Source of the DNA: an uncultured Prevotellaceae bacterium
GTDB lineage: Bacteria > Bacteroidota > Bacteroidia > Bacteroidales > Bacteroidaceae
Direction of reading: 5' to 3'
Length of the DNA: 64,000 nt
Assembly: GCA_947165505.1 (NCBI GenBank)
Contig: CAMVAT010000002.1
Location: forward strand, 112,678-176,677
Each line of letters begins with the position of its first letter. Within the stretch, counting starts at the first letter, position 1. The notes beneath the pieces were generated by a model. It did no database searches. It worked only from the letters and a program-made list of their open reading frames with translations, and had not been told where the DNA came from. The translations under genes and the position numbers were made by a program. Below are positions 51,989-61,345 of this stretch, in pieces.

Positions 51989-53326
51989 TCACTCTGCATC
52001 GATGCTGACATATTCGGGACGGCTGTCGGGTTGCAACGTGTGGATATGGACATTGCTGAACACCACATCCCTCGCATGTCTGACAAAGAACCCCTTCGCC
52101 GGCAGTATCCCCCACATGGTCGCCTCGGGGTATTCAGCCACCTTCTCATCGGCAGGTACCGCCGTGTCGCCAACCCCGCCCTCATGCTCAATCCATATAT
52201 CAGAGAGGTACACATTCTCGACGGGATGACCGGGAATGCCCGAGATGGAGCAGCCCGTCTTTCCCGCCTTGGTCACCGTGATATCGTGAATATAGACATT
52301 CCGGATGCTGCCCACCTGGCTGATAACCTGCCCTTGGTAATAGCCCCTGGCCCTATGGCCGAGACGGACAAAGACAGGTGCCTCCGTCCCTTCGACCACG
52401 AAGTCAGAGACCGAGACGTTCTCCAGCACCCCGCCATCGACGATCTCGAGCGAGATGGCCGACGTACCCCGAGGATTGCCGAAGAACTGAGAAGTCTGGT
52501 CTTCCGACGGTTTGACGACGATATGGCTGATGGTGATATTTCTGAACCCGCCGTTAGACTCCGTACCGAGTTTCACGGCATTGCAATGGCTGCTCACCAC
52601 ACAGTTGGAAATGGTGATGTTCTCGCAGCACCGTGGCGACGTGCTTTTGAGCGTGATGCCATCGTCGTCGGAGTCGGCCATCATATCCGAGACAACCACG
52701 TCGTGACAACCATCCAAGTCGAGCGCGTCATTATTATAATTGTTTCGGTTGAACACCTTGATGCCCGAGATACGCACCCTGTCGCACGCCAGATAATGCT
52801 GCATCCAGCATCCCGAATTACGCAGGGTGACACCGCTGACGGTGACATCAGAGCACGTGACCATCCGCAGCAGGTGCGGCCGTGTGATGCCCTCATCGTT
52901 CCATGACAGTTTCGGGAATGTCTTCCCCCTGCCGTCGATACATCCCAAGCCCGTGATGGCCACATTCCTGGCATTCTCGGCATAAATGAGCTGGATGGTC
53001 TCCGTCTGCGTGCGCAAGGAGAGGTATTGCGGTTTTACGGGGATATAATCGTCTATGAGCGTGCTGCCATAAAGCGTAGCCCCAAGTTCCAGATGCAGAT
53101 TGACATTCGACTTCAAGATGAGTGTACCCGTCTTATAGTCGCCGGCGGGCACACGTACCTCTCCCCCGCCCTTTTCATGGCAGGTGTCAATCGCCTTTTG
53201 AATGGCGGCGGTACTCAACTGCGTCGTATCGCAGACAGCACCAAACCGAGTGATATCATAAACAGCCGATTGTGCGCCGACGCATACGGCAGATATCAGG
53301 AAGAACAACAATAGGATTCGTTTCAT
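51989..53326 (-). CDS. Secreted GH28 pectin hydrolase
   Basis: 445 residues, signal peptide about 1-20. A beta-helix with the GH28 catalytic region: NNDALDLDG, DSDDDGITLKS (the Asp pair), and SHCNAVKLGTES where other polygalacturonases have a GHG motif, so the His position differs. The N-terminus ITRFGAVCDTTQLSTAAIQKAID is typical for periplasmic GH28 of Bacteroidota. It should hydrolyse galacturonan or rhamnogalacturonan. It is convergent with the GH43 gene, 20 bp apart. Confidence 0.9.
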   Translation of the reverse strand: MKRILLLFFLISAVCVGAQSAVYDITRFGAVCDTTQLSTAAIQKAIDTCHEKGGGEVRVPAGDYKTGTLILKSNVNLHLELGATLYGSTLIDDYIPVKPQYLSLRTQTETIQLIYAENARNVAITGLGCIDGRGKTFPKLSWNDEGITRPHLLRMVTCSDVTVSGVTLRNSGCWMQHYLACDRVRISGIKVFNRNNYNNDALDLDGCHDVVVSDMMADSDDDGITLKSTSPRCCENITISNCVVSSHCNAVKLGTESNGGFRNITISHIVVKPSEDQTSQFFGNPRGTSAISLEIVDGGVLENVSVSDFVVEGTEAPVFVRLGHRARGYYQGQVISQVGSIRNVYIHDITVTKAGKTGCSISGIPGHPVENVYLSDIWIEHEGGVGDTAVPADEKVAEYPEATMWGILPAKGFFVRHARDVVFSNVHIHTLQPDSRPEYVSIDAE

Positions 53327-53676
53327 GTGAGGGGCGAGGTTTGAGATTTGAGATTTGAGGTTTGAGATTTGAGGTTTGAGATTTGAGGTTTGAGATTTGA
53401 GATTGGTGGTACAAAAGTAAGGAAAAAATTAAAAAAATTGAGAATATATCATCGAAAAATTGAAAAAATAAGAAGAAAATGATATATAAAGGCACAAACG
53501 ACACAAACTCCGTGAGTTCACCTTTATCTCCTTATTGTACGGGTTACAGGCTGACACGCTGAAAACGGCGCATTGAAATAATAAAAAAAGTTAATTATCG
53601 CAAGGTTGACAACCAAGATATGAGTATTTTTATTACCTTTGCACGTTTTTAGGAAACACGGACAGAAAAAGGGTAT
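53327..53676. other. 350-bp spacer between GH28 gene and rpoD
   Basis: About 53335-53406 is a tandem heptamer block (gtttgag/atttgag). The rest is AT-rich. A -7 element lies at 53634-53641. No other gene or RNA is evident. Confidence 0.65.
53634..53641 (+). promoter_or_regulatory. -7 element of rpoD
   Basis: TACCTTTG, 36 bp before the rpoD start codon. No TTTG at the expected spacing was found, so the -33 box is weak or absent. Confidence 0.5.
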
Positions 53677-54549
53677 ATGAGACAACTCAAAATTCAGAAA
53701 AGTATTACCAATCGTTCGAGCGAAGCACTCGACAAATATTTGGTTGAAATTGGCCGGGCGCCACTCATCTCCATCGACGAAGAGATCGAGCTCGCCCAAG
53801 CCATCCATCGTGGTGGTCCAGAAGCGCAGATAGCCAAGGAAAAGCTCATCGGCGCCAATCTGCGTTTCGTGGTCAGTGTGGCCAAGCAATACCAGCATCA
53901 AGGTCTTTCGCTCACCGACTTGATCAACGAGGGCAACATCGGACTGATCAAGGCAGCCGACAAATTTGACGAGACACGCGGATTTAAGTTCATTTCTTAC
54001 GCCGTGTGGTGGATTCGTCAGAGCATTCTGCAGGCCATTGCCGAGCAGAGCCGTATTGTGCGTCTGCCGTTGAACCAGACAGGTGCGCTGAGCAAGATCA
54101 ACCAGATTGTGAGCACGTTCGAGCAGAAGAACGGCCGCCGCCCCTCCACCGCCGAGTTGGAGGAGCTGACCGGTGTAGATATAGAGAAAATCGAGCAGGC
54201 CATCAAGGCCGACGCCCGCCATATCAGCATTGACGCCCCGTTTGGCGAGGATGATGACAATGCGATGGTGGATGTGCTGCCCTCGGGTGAGGACAGCCGC
54301 ACCGACAAACATGTGGACTACGAGTCATTGTCGTCTGACGTGGATCATGTATTGCGCCAGACGCTGAAAGACCGCGAAATACGCATCGTGAAGGAATGCT
54401 TCGGCATCGGTTGCCCGGAGAAAGGCCTTGAGGAGATAGGCGCCGAGATGGGACTGACCCGCGAGCGTGTGCGCCAGATACGTGAGAAGAGCATCGGCAA
54501 GTTGCGCGACAGCGGCCATGCCATGATGCTGATGAAATATCTGGGATAG
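53677..54549 (+). CDS. rpoD: Primary sigma factor RpoD (sigma-ABfr type)
   Basis: 290 residues. Bacteroidota primary sigma factors are this short and lack region 1.1. It has region 1.2 (LDKYLVEIGRAPLISIDEEIELAQ), region 2 (NLRFVVSVAKQYQHQGLSLTDLINEGNIGLIKAADKFDETRGFKFISYAVWWIRQSI), region 3 (LPLNQTGALSKI) and region 4 (LEEIGAEMGLTRERVRQIREKSI). It directs RNA polymerase to TTTG/TAnnTTTG promoters such as those listed here. A strong terminator follows. Confidence 0.95.
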   Translation: MRQLKIQKSITNRSSEALDKYLVEIGRAPLISIDEEIELAQAIHRGGPEAQIAKEKLIGANLRFVVSVAKQYQHQGLSLTDLINEGNIGLIKAADKFDETRGFKFISYAVWWIRQSILQAIAEQSRIVRLPLNQTGALSKINQIVSTFEQKNGRRPSTAELEELTGVDIEKIEQAIKADARHISIDAPFGEDDDNAMVDVLPSGEDSRTDKHVDYESLSSDVDHVLRQTLKDREIRIVKECFGIGCPEKGLEEIGAEMGLTRERVRQIREKSIGKLRDSGHAMMLMKYLG

Positions 54550-54612
54550 TTAAGTAGTCAGCAGTTAAGCGATATGTAACGTGCTGTTATTTAACAAATC
54601 ACCTTTACCATC

Positions 54613-54645
54613 ATGACTCAGGGATTATCCTGAGTCATTTTTTTG
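54613..54645 (+). terminator. Terminator of rpoD
   Basis: 10-bp perfect stem (atgactcagg/cctgagtcat), 6-nt loop, and a run of Ts at 54638-54644. Confidence 0.9.
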
Positions 54646-54721
54646 TACCAATCTTCTACCGAAAGTAGCGCTACCTACGAAAATAAATCATGCAAAGCAT
54701 GACTATTCTTTATTTTTTTTG

Positions 54722-54729
54722 TACTTTTG
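54722..54729 (+). promoter_or_regulatory. -7 element of valS
   Basis: TACTTTTG, 42 bp before the ATG at 54772. A -33 box is not apparent. Confidence 0.45.
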
Positions 54730-54771
54730 CACCGATTTTTCGAAAATTCAATACTTTATCAGTTATCTTAT

Positions 54772-57465
54772 ATGGAATTAGCAAGCAAATACGACCCACA
54801 GGCAGTGGAGTCGAAATGGTATCAATACTGGCTTGACCACAAGCTGTTCAGTTCAAAACCCGACGGTCGCGAGCCCTATACCGTCGTCATCCCCCCACCC
54901 AATGTGACCGGCGTATTGCACATGGGCCACATGCTGAACAATACCATTCAAGATATACTGGTGCGTCGCGCCCGCATGGAAGGCAAGAACGCCTGCTGGG
55001 TGCCCGGCACCGACCACGCCTCTATCGCCACGGAAGCCAAGGTGGTGAAGAAGCTGTCGGAGCAGGGCATCAAGAAGCACGACCTGACGCGTGCCCAATT
55101 TCTGGAGCACGCCTGGGACTGGACACACGAGCACGGCGGCATCATCCTGAAGCAGCTGCGGCGGCTGGGTGCCTCGTGCGACTGGGACCGTACCGCCTTC
55201 ACCATGGACGAGGAGCGCAGCAAGAGCGTCATCAAAGTGTTTGTTGACCTGTACAATAAAGGCTATATCTATCGCGGCCTGCGCATGGTGAACTGGGATC
55301 CGAAAGCCCTGACCGCCCTCTCGACCGAAGAAGTGATATACAAAGAGGAGCAGAGCCACTTGTTCCACCTGAAGTATTACGTTGACGGACTGACCGCCCT
55401 GGATGACGAGCAGCGCCTGATAGACGAAGGCAACATCATCCACAAAGACGACAAAGGATACTACGCCGTGGTGGCCACCACCCGCCCCGAGACCATCATG
55501 GGCGACACGGCAATGTGCATCAACCCCAAAGACCCCAAAAACCAGTGGTTGAAAGGGCGCCGGGTGATCGTGCCGCTGGTGAACCGTGTGATACGCGTGA
55601 TAGAAGACCGCTATGTGGATATTGAGTTCGGCACGGGCTGTCTGAAAGTGACACCCGCCCACGATACCAACGACTATATGCTGGGTAAGACCCACAATCT
55701 GGAGACCATCGACATCTTCAATGCCGACGGCACCATCTCGGAGCAGAGTCCGCTCTATGTGGGCATGGACCGCATGGACTGCCGCCGTCAAATCACCAAG
55801 GACTTGCAGGAAGCAGGCCTGATGGAGCGTGTGGAAGACTACACCAACAAGGTGGGCTACTCCGAGCGCAACCCCGACACCGCCATCGAGCCGCGCCTGT
55901 CGCTGCAGTGGTTCTTAAAGATGAAACACTTTGCCGACATAGCCTTGGAGCCTGTGATGAGCGGCGAGATGAAGTTCTATCCGCAGAAATACGTCAACAC
56001 GTATAAGAACTGGCTGGAGAACATCCAAGACTGGTGCATCTCGCGCCAGCTGTGGTGGGGACATCGCATCCCGGCCTACTACTACAATGAGAACGACGAC
56101 TACGTGGTGGCCGAGAGCCGTGAGGAGGCACTGGCACTGGCCCAGCAGAAAGACCCGCATGTGACCGACGCCGACCTGCGCCAGGATGAAGACGCGCTCG
56201 ACACCTGGTTCTCGTCGTGGCTGTGGCCTATCTCGCTGTTCAACGGCATCAACAACCCTGGCAACGAGGAAATCAGCTACTACTACCCCACCAGCGACTT
56301 GGTGACGGCACCCGACATCATCTTCTTCTGGGTGGCCCGCATGATCATGGCCGGCGAGGAGTATATGGGCAAATATCCGTTTAAGAACGTGTATTTCACC
56401 GGCATCGTGCGCGACAAACTGGGCCGCAAGATGTCGAAGAGCTTAGGCAACAGTCCCGACCCCATCCAACTGATAGACCAGTACGGAGCCGACGGCGTGC
56501 GCATGGGCATGATGCTGAGCGCCCCTGCCGGCAACGACATTCTCTTCGACGAGAGCCTTTGCGAACAAGGACGCAACTTCAACAACAAGATATGGAATGC
56601 CTTCCGCCTGGTGAAAGGTTGGAGCGTGGCCGATACCGAGGCCTCGGCCGTGAACAAGACCGCTACCGCTTGGTTTGCCGCCAAACTGCGCCAGACCAAT
56701 GCCGAGATAGACGACATGTTTAAGAAATACCGCATCTCAGAGGCCCTGATGGCTGTCTATCAACTGTTCTGGGATGAGTTCTCGAGTTGGTATCTGGAGA
56801 TGGTGAAGCCCGCCTATGGCGCCCCCATCGACCGCGCCACCTACGATGCCACCTTAGGATTCTTCGAGACGCTGCTCAAGATGCTTCACCCCTTCATGCC
56901 CTTCATCACCGAAGAGCTGTGGCAGCACATCTACGACCGTCAAGAGGGCGACAGCATCATGCGCGAGTGCCTGACCATCGGCGCGCCCGCGGAAGGCGAC
57001 GCACAGTTGCTGAGCAGCATCGAGAGCGTGAAACAGATCGTGTCGGGCGTGCGCACCATCCGTTCGATGAAGAGCATCGCCCCGAAAGAGCAGTTGGAAC
57101 TGCTCGTGGTCAAGGAAGAGCATTATGGCGACTATCGCGACATGATCAGCAAGATGGCCAACCTGAAAGCCATCAACGTGGTGGCTGAGAAGCCCGCCGA
57201 CGCAAGCCAGTTCATGGTTGGCACCGACGAGTATGCCGTGCCTCTGGGCGACATGATCGACGTGGCCGCCGAGATTGCCAAGCAAGAAGCGCAGCTGAAA
57301 CACTTAGAAGGATTCCTGGCCGGCGTAGAGAAAAAATTGAGCAACGAGAAGTTCGTGGCCCACGCCCCCGAAGCCGTGGTCGCACTGGAGCGTAAGAAGC
57401 AGAGCGACTCAATAGAAAAGATAGCCGCGCTGAAAGCATCCATCGCAGAACTGAAGAAGAGATAA
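54772..57465 (+). CDS. valS: Valyl-tRNA synthetase
   Basis: 897 residues from ATG 54772 ([20 protein letters not shown]); the earlier ATG at 54727 lies at the promoter. HIGH motif variant in [19 protein letters not shown] in [14 protein letters not shown], the editing domain ([22 protein letters not shown]), [12 protein letters not shown] and a C-terminal coiled coil ([24 protein letters not shown]) identify it. It charges tRNA-Val. A small gene follows 2 bp after its stop codon. Confidence 0.97.
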   Translation: MELASKYDPQAVESKWYQYWLDHKLFSSKPDGREPYTVVIPPPNVTGVLHMGHMLNNTIQDILVRRARMEGKNACWVPGTDHASIATEAKVVKKLSEQGIKKHDLTRAQFLEHAWDWTHEHGGIILKQLRRLGASCDWDRTAFTMDEERSKSVIKVFVDLYNKGYIYRGLRMVNWDPKALTALSTEEVIYKEEQSHLFHLKYYVDGLTALDDEQRLIDEGNIIHKDDKGYYAVVATTRPETIMGDTAMCINPKDPKNQWLKGRRVIVPLVNRVIRVIEDRYVDIEFGTGCLKVTPAHDTNDYMLGKTHNLETIDIFNADGTISEQSPLYVGMDRMDCRRQITKDLQEAGLMERVEDYTNKVGYSERNPDTAIEPRLSLQWFLKMKHFADIALEPVMSGEMKFYPQKYVNTYKNWLENIQDWCISRQLWWGHRIPAYYYNENDDYVVAESREEALALAQQKDPHVTDADLRQDEDALDTWFSSWLWPISLFNGINNPGNEEISYYYPTSDLVTAPDIIFFWVARMIMAGEEYMGKYPFKNVYFTGIVRDKLGRKMSKSLGNSPDPIQLIDQYGADGVRMGMMLSAPAGNDILFDESLCEQGRNFNNKIWNAFRLVKGWSVADTEASAVNKTATAWFAAKLRQTNAEIDDMFKKYRISEALMAVYQLFWDEFSSWYLEMVKPAYGAPIDRATYDATLGFFETLLKMLHPFMPFITEELWQHIYDRQEGDSIMRECLTIGAPAEGDAQLLSSIESVKQIVSGVRTIRSMKSIAPKEQLELLVVKEEHYGDYRDMISKMANLKAINVVAEKPADASQFMVGTDEYAVPLGDMIDVAAEIAKQEAQLKHLEGFLAGVEKKLSNEKFVAHAPEAVVALERKKQSDSIEKIAALKASIAELKKR

Positions 57466-57467
57466 AC

Positions 57468-58424
57468 GTGAAAACGAAGGCTAAAAAAATCATCAAAGCC
57501 TTGAGCATCATTCTACTCCTGATGGTCGTAGCGACCGTCGGGGGTAGTTTCTATATGCTCGATTACTCGCTGGGCAATCAGGGCGGCAAGGATCTCGCCG
57601 AGGGCGACAACGCTCTGGCTACCACCTATCCGCACATCAAGGTGTGGGCCGACAGCATGTATAGTCATCACCACCTGCGCGACACCTTCATGGTGACGCC
57701 CGACCAGCGGCGCTTGCATGCGCTATATGCCTACGCCCCGAATCCCACCCATAAGACGGCCGTCATCCTGCACGGATATACGGGCAACGCCCACCATTTT
57801 CTATATATGGGCTACCTGTTTCACCACACCCTGGGCTACAACATCTTCCTGCCCGACCTGCATGCCCATGGCCAAAGCGACGGCGAGCACATCCGCATGG
57901 GATGGAAAGATGCCGACGATGTGCTGGGTTGGCTGCCGTTGGTGAACCGGCTGTTCTCGGACAGTGTGGAATGCAGCATGGTCATCCACGGCACCTCGAT
58001 GGGAGCCGCCACCGCCATGAATGTGGCGGGCCGAGAGCACTTCGACGATGTGGCGGGCTATATCGAAGACAGCGGTTACACCAGCGTCTGGGACGAGTTC
58101 GCCTATCAGTTGAAGGCCCAGTTCGGCCTGCCCTCCTTCCCGCTGATGTACACCTCGAGCCTCTTGTGCCAGTGGCGCGACGGGTGGAGTTTCAGCGAGG
58201 CGTCGTCATTAGAAGAAGTGAAGAAATGCGAAAAGCCCATGCTATTCATCCACAGCGACAGCGACGATTTTGTGCCGTCGTGGATGGTGCACCCGCTCTA
58301 TGAGGCGAAAAAGGGCAGCAAACGGCTTTGGATCGTACCGAAGAGTGCCCATGCCATGGCATACCACGACTATCCCGAAGAGTATGCCGCACGTATGAAA
58401 GAGTTTTTAGACAGTATCATGTAG
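57468..58424 (+). CDS. Membrane-anchored alpha/beta hydrolase
   Basis: 318 residues; the only reasonable start is GTG at 57468, 2 bp after the valS stop, so it is co-transcribed with valS. N-terminal signal anchor (about 10-30: SIILLLMVVATVGGSFYML). Hydrolase fold with TAVILHGYTGNAHH, nucleophile Ser in HGTSMGAATAM, Asp in HSDSDDFVPSWM, His in KSAHAMAY. It belongs with the lipase/esterase-like proteins of the YqkD or Bacteroidota alpha/beta hydrolase group. Substrate unknown. Confidence 0.85.
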   Translation: MKTKAKKIIKALSIILLLMVVATVGGSFYMLDYSLGNQGGKDLAEGDNALATTYPHIKVWADSMYSHHHLRDTFMVTPDQRRLHALYAYAPNPTHKTAVILHGYTGNAHHFLYMGYLFHHTLGYNIFLPDLHAHGQSDGEHIRMGWKDADDVLGWLPLVNRLFSDSVECSMVIHGTSMGAATAMNVAGREHFDDVAGYIEDSGYTSVWDEFAYQLKAQFGLPSFPLMYTSSLLCQWRDGWSFSEASSLEEVKKCEKPMLFIHSDSDDFVPSWMVHPLYEAKKGSKRLWIVPKSAHAMAYHDYPEEYAARMKEFLDSIM

Positions 58425-58497
58425 GCCAAGGCATGGGTTTGTAACGGAATGGCGAGAATTGGAAACATCGGAGCAATGAGAATCGGATAATTGTTTG

Positions 58498-58505
58498 TAT
58501 CTTTG
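58498..58505 (+). promoter_or_regulatory. -7 element of the GH31 gene
   Basis: TATCTTTG lies 22 bp before the ATG at 58528; a matching -33 box was not identified. Confidence 0.5.
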
Positions 58506-58527
58506 CCCATCCAACAGCCATACCGTT

Positions 58528-61125
58528 ATGAAAAAAAGACCATTCACCACTATCAGGAAGTTTTTTATTATCATCACGCTGCTGACCGCCACCACCCTGT
58601 ACGGACAGACGCCCGTTCAGGTGCCTTTCGGCCAGGGGCAGTTGACCGTGCAGCCGCTCAACGACAACAGCGTGCGCATCCGCTATGAAGAACAGCGGTG
58701 CCGGCAGTTGCCCGAATATATCTACGTGAGCACGGCAACCGCCCGCTACGATGTGAGCCACACCGGTGACGGATGCGACATCAGCACGCCGAAGATGCGT
58801 GTCAGCATCGACCAGAAGAGTCAGCGCATCCGCATCAGCGACGCCACCGGCCGTGAGGTATTTGCCGCCGGCAAGCACCTCTTGCAACCCGTCGCGTTCG
58901 ACGGCGAGCAAGCCTACAGTGCCACCCTTGCCTTCGATACCCCTCAAGATGAGCACCTGTACGGATTAGGCCAGTTTCAAGACGGCTATACCGACGTGCG
59001 CGGTCTGTCGCGCCGTCTGACGCAGGTCAACACCCAGATATCCATCCCGATGCTGTTGTCGAACCGCGGCTACGGATTATTGTGGAACCAATACGGACTG
59101 ACAGAATACAACCCCGGCACCGACAGTCTGCGGCTGGAGAAACAGACGACGGGCCAACAGCAGCAGGAGGTGGTGGATGTGACCTCGACCGAAGGCAACA
59201 AACGCGAGGTGCGCGAGCGCCATCTGTTCGAGGGCACGATAGACATCGCCGAAGAGGGCGACTACAGTCTGCTGCTCGACGTAGGCCAAAAGATGGCACG
59301 CCGGCACGATCTGCGTATTGACGGCGAGCCGGTCATCCACATGCAGAACATCTGGCTCCCCCCCACCGCCTCGGCCATCGTACACCTGAGCGCCGGCCGC
59401 CATCACCTGAGTGCCGAACTGGAAAAAGACGACCGCCCCACCCTCTTCTACCGCCAAGTGACCAATGAGACCGTATTGCGCAGTCCGCTGGCTACGGCAG
59501 TTGATTACACCGTCTTCGTGGGCCCTGCCGACGAGGTCATCGCCAGTTACCGCCAGTTGACGGGCGCCGCCCCCCTGATGCCTAATTGGGCATTGGGCTA
59601 CATCCACTGCCGCGAGCGCTTTCATTCACAGCAGGAGATACTCAGCACAGCGCAGCGTTTCCGCAGCGAGCGTCTCCCCGTTGATGTGCTGGTGCAAGAC
59701 TGGCAATACTGGGGCAAACACGGATGGAACGCCATGCGGTTCGACGAAGAGCACTACCCCGACCCGGCACAGTTGGTTGACAGCCTGCATGGCATGAACA
59801 TGCGGCTGATGCTGTCGGTATGGTCGAAGATAGACCCCAACTCAGCCTTGGGCCTTGAGATGAAGGCCGCCGGCCATTACATCCCCGGCACCGAGTGGAT
59901 CGACTTCTTCGACAAGGAAGCCTCGCAAGCCTATTGGGATGCCTTCAGCCACAGGTTGCTGCGCCCCTACCACATCGACGCGTGGTGGCAAGATGCCACG
60001 GAACCCGAGAACGACGACCTGGCGGGCCGCCGCATCATGCGAGGACAGTTGGCTGGCGAGTGGCTGCGCAACGCCTATCCGCTGATGGTGAACAAGACCG
60101 TCTATGAGGGTTGCCGCCGCGACGATCCCGGACGACGCACCATGATACTGACACGCTGCGGCTATCCCGGCATACAACGCTACGGCGCCGCCATGTGGTC
60201 GGGCGACGTGGGCAACGACTGGGAGACCCTGCGCCGGCAGATAAGTGCCGGTCTGGGGATGATGGCCGCCGGCATGCCCTGGTGGACCTACGATGCCGGT
60301 GGTTTCTTCCGTCCGCGCAACCAGTATCAAGATGCCGACTACATCGAGCGGATGCTGCGTTGGATAGAGGCCTCAGTATATCTGCCGCTGATGCGGGTGC
60401 ACGGCTACCAGAGCGACACCGAGCCTTGGCGCTATGGCGACGAGGCACAGCAAGTGATAGCACAATGTCTGCGCGAGCGCTACCGTCTGTTGCCCTATAT
60501 CTACTCGAATGCCGCCGAGGTCACCTTCGAGGGAGGCACGCTGATGCGCCCGCTCGTGTTCGACTTCGCGCACGACGAGAAAGCCTTGGAGGCATCGGGC
60601 ACCTACCTCTTCGGCCACGCACTGCTGGTACACCCTGTGACGGAAGCCCATGTCAGCACATGGCGCACCTATCTGCCACAAAATGCGGGCGGCTGGTACG
60701 ACTACCGCACCAACCGCCATTACGAGGGCGGACAATTCATCGACAGCCCCGTGACACTCTCCACCATCCCCGTCTTTGCCTGTGGCGGCAGCATCGTGGT
60801 CTTGGGCGGCGACCGCCAATACGCCACTGAAGCCATCGACGACACACTTGAGATACGCGTCTATCCCGGCAGTGATGCCGACTTCACGCTATACGACGAT
60901 GATGGTGTGAGTTACGCCTACGAACAGGGCAATAAGACCCTCGTGCGCCTGCATTGGAACGACAGCCGTCAGGAGTTGACCATCGGCCCGCGCGAAGGAA
61001 CATATACCAGCAAGAACCGCCAGTTGCTCATCCGTGTGCTTCTGCCCGATGGCAGGTCAAAGACCGTGAAGTATCGGGGGAAAGGGGTGAGAGTTAAGGG
61101 TTTAGGGTTTAGGGGTGAGAGTTGA
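58528..61125 (+). CDS. Secreted GH31 alpha-xylosidase with PA14 insert
   Basis: 865 residues from ATG 58528 (earlier in-frame start 58495 has no signal peptide). Signal peptide about 1-32. N-terminal beta-sandwich with the DEHLYGLGQFQDGYTDVRG pattern, then a PA14 insert (about 215-320; RRHDLRIDGEPVIHMQNIWLPP), then the GH31 barrel with LPVDVLVQDWQYWG, the nucleophile Asp in WWQDATEPENDDL and acid Asp in AMWSGDVGNDWETL, and C-terminal beta domains. PA14-containing GH31 enzymes act on xyloglucan oligosaccharides. The upstream GH9 and GH43 fit that pathway. Confidence 0.92.
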   Translation: MKKRPFTTIRKFFIIITLLTATTLYGQTPVQVPFGQGQLTVQPLNDNSVRIRYEEQRCRQLPEYIYVSTATARYDVSHTGDGCDISTPKMRVSIDQKSQRIRISDATGREVFAAGKHLLQPVAFDGEQAYSATLAFDTPQDEHLYGLGQFQDGYTDVRGLSRRLTQVNTQISIPMLLSNRGYGLLWNQYGLTEYNPGTDSLRLEKQTTGQQQQEVVDVTSTEGNKREVRERHLFEGTIDIAEEGDYSLLLDVGQKMARRHDLRIDGEPVIHMQNIWLPPTASAIVHLSAGRHHLSAELEKDDRPTLFYRQVTNETVLRSPLATAVDYTVFVGPADEVIASYRQLTGAAPLMPNWALGYIHCRERFHSQQEILSTAQRFRSERLPVDVLVQDWQYWGKHGWNAMRFDEEHYPDPAQLVDSLHGMNMRLMLSVWSKIDPNSALGLEMKAAGHYIPGTEWIDFFDKEASQAYWDAFSHRLLRPYHIDAWWQDATEPENDDLAGRRIMRGQLAGEWLRNAYPLMVNKTVYEGCRRDDPGRRTMILTRCGYPGIQRYGAAMWSGDVGNDWETLRRQISAGLGMMAAGMPWWTYDAGGFFRPRNQYQDADYIERMLRWIEASVYLPLMRVHGYQSDTEPWRYGDEAQQVIAQCLRERYRLLPYIYSNAAEVTFEGGTLMRPLVFDFAHDEKALEASGTYLFGHALLVHPVTEAHVSTWRTYLPQNAGGWYDYRTNRHYEGGQFIDSPVTLSTIPVFACGGSIVVLGGDRQYATEAIDDTLEIRVYPGSDADFTLYDDDGVSYAYEQGNKTLVRLHWNDSRQELTIGPREGTYTSKNRQLLIRVLLPDGRSKTVKYRGKGVRVKGLGFRGES

Positions 61126-61140
61126 GGGATGAGAGTTGAG
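61080..61140. repeat. Heptamer repeats at the end of the GH31 gene
   Basis: gtttagg, ggtgaga, gttgagg, gatgaga units with a 7-bp period overlap the last GH31 codons (GVRVKGLGFRGES) and continue past the stop. Confidence 0.65.
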
Positions 61141-61159
61141 GGATGTCATAAAAAAAGGC

Positions 61160-61242
61160 AACGGATTTCACGGATTTTACAGATTTTTTGTTATTGCTGA
61201 TTATCAGCAAGTTATCAATCTGTAAAATCCGTGAAATCCGTT
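61160..61242. terminator. Large inverted repeat between convergent genes
   Basis: A perfect 26-bp inverted repeat (61160-61185 with 61217-61242) whose loop holds a smaller dyad (ttgctga/tcagcaa). It could end both the GH31 gene (+) and the COG0523 gene (-); the T-run at 61184-61189 is inside the loop, so a classical terminator is not certain. The aatccgtgaaatccgt motif looks like a dispersed repeat. Confidence 0.6.
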
Positions 61243-61345
61243 ATTGAAGAGGAAAACCACCGTTGAAGAGGTATCCGTTGTTAAAGAGATACCCAAGTGT
61301 TTTAAAACGCCCGTATTGGGTATTAAGTTACCCGTCAACTAACAC

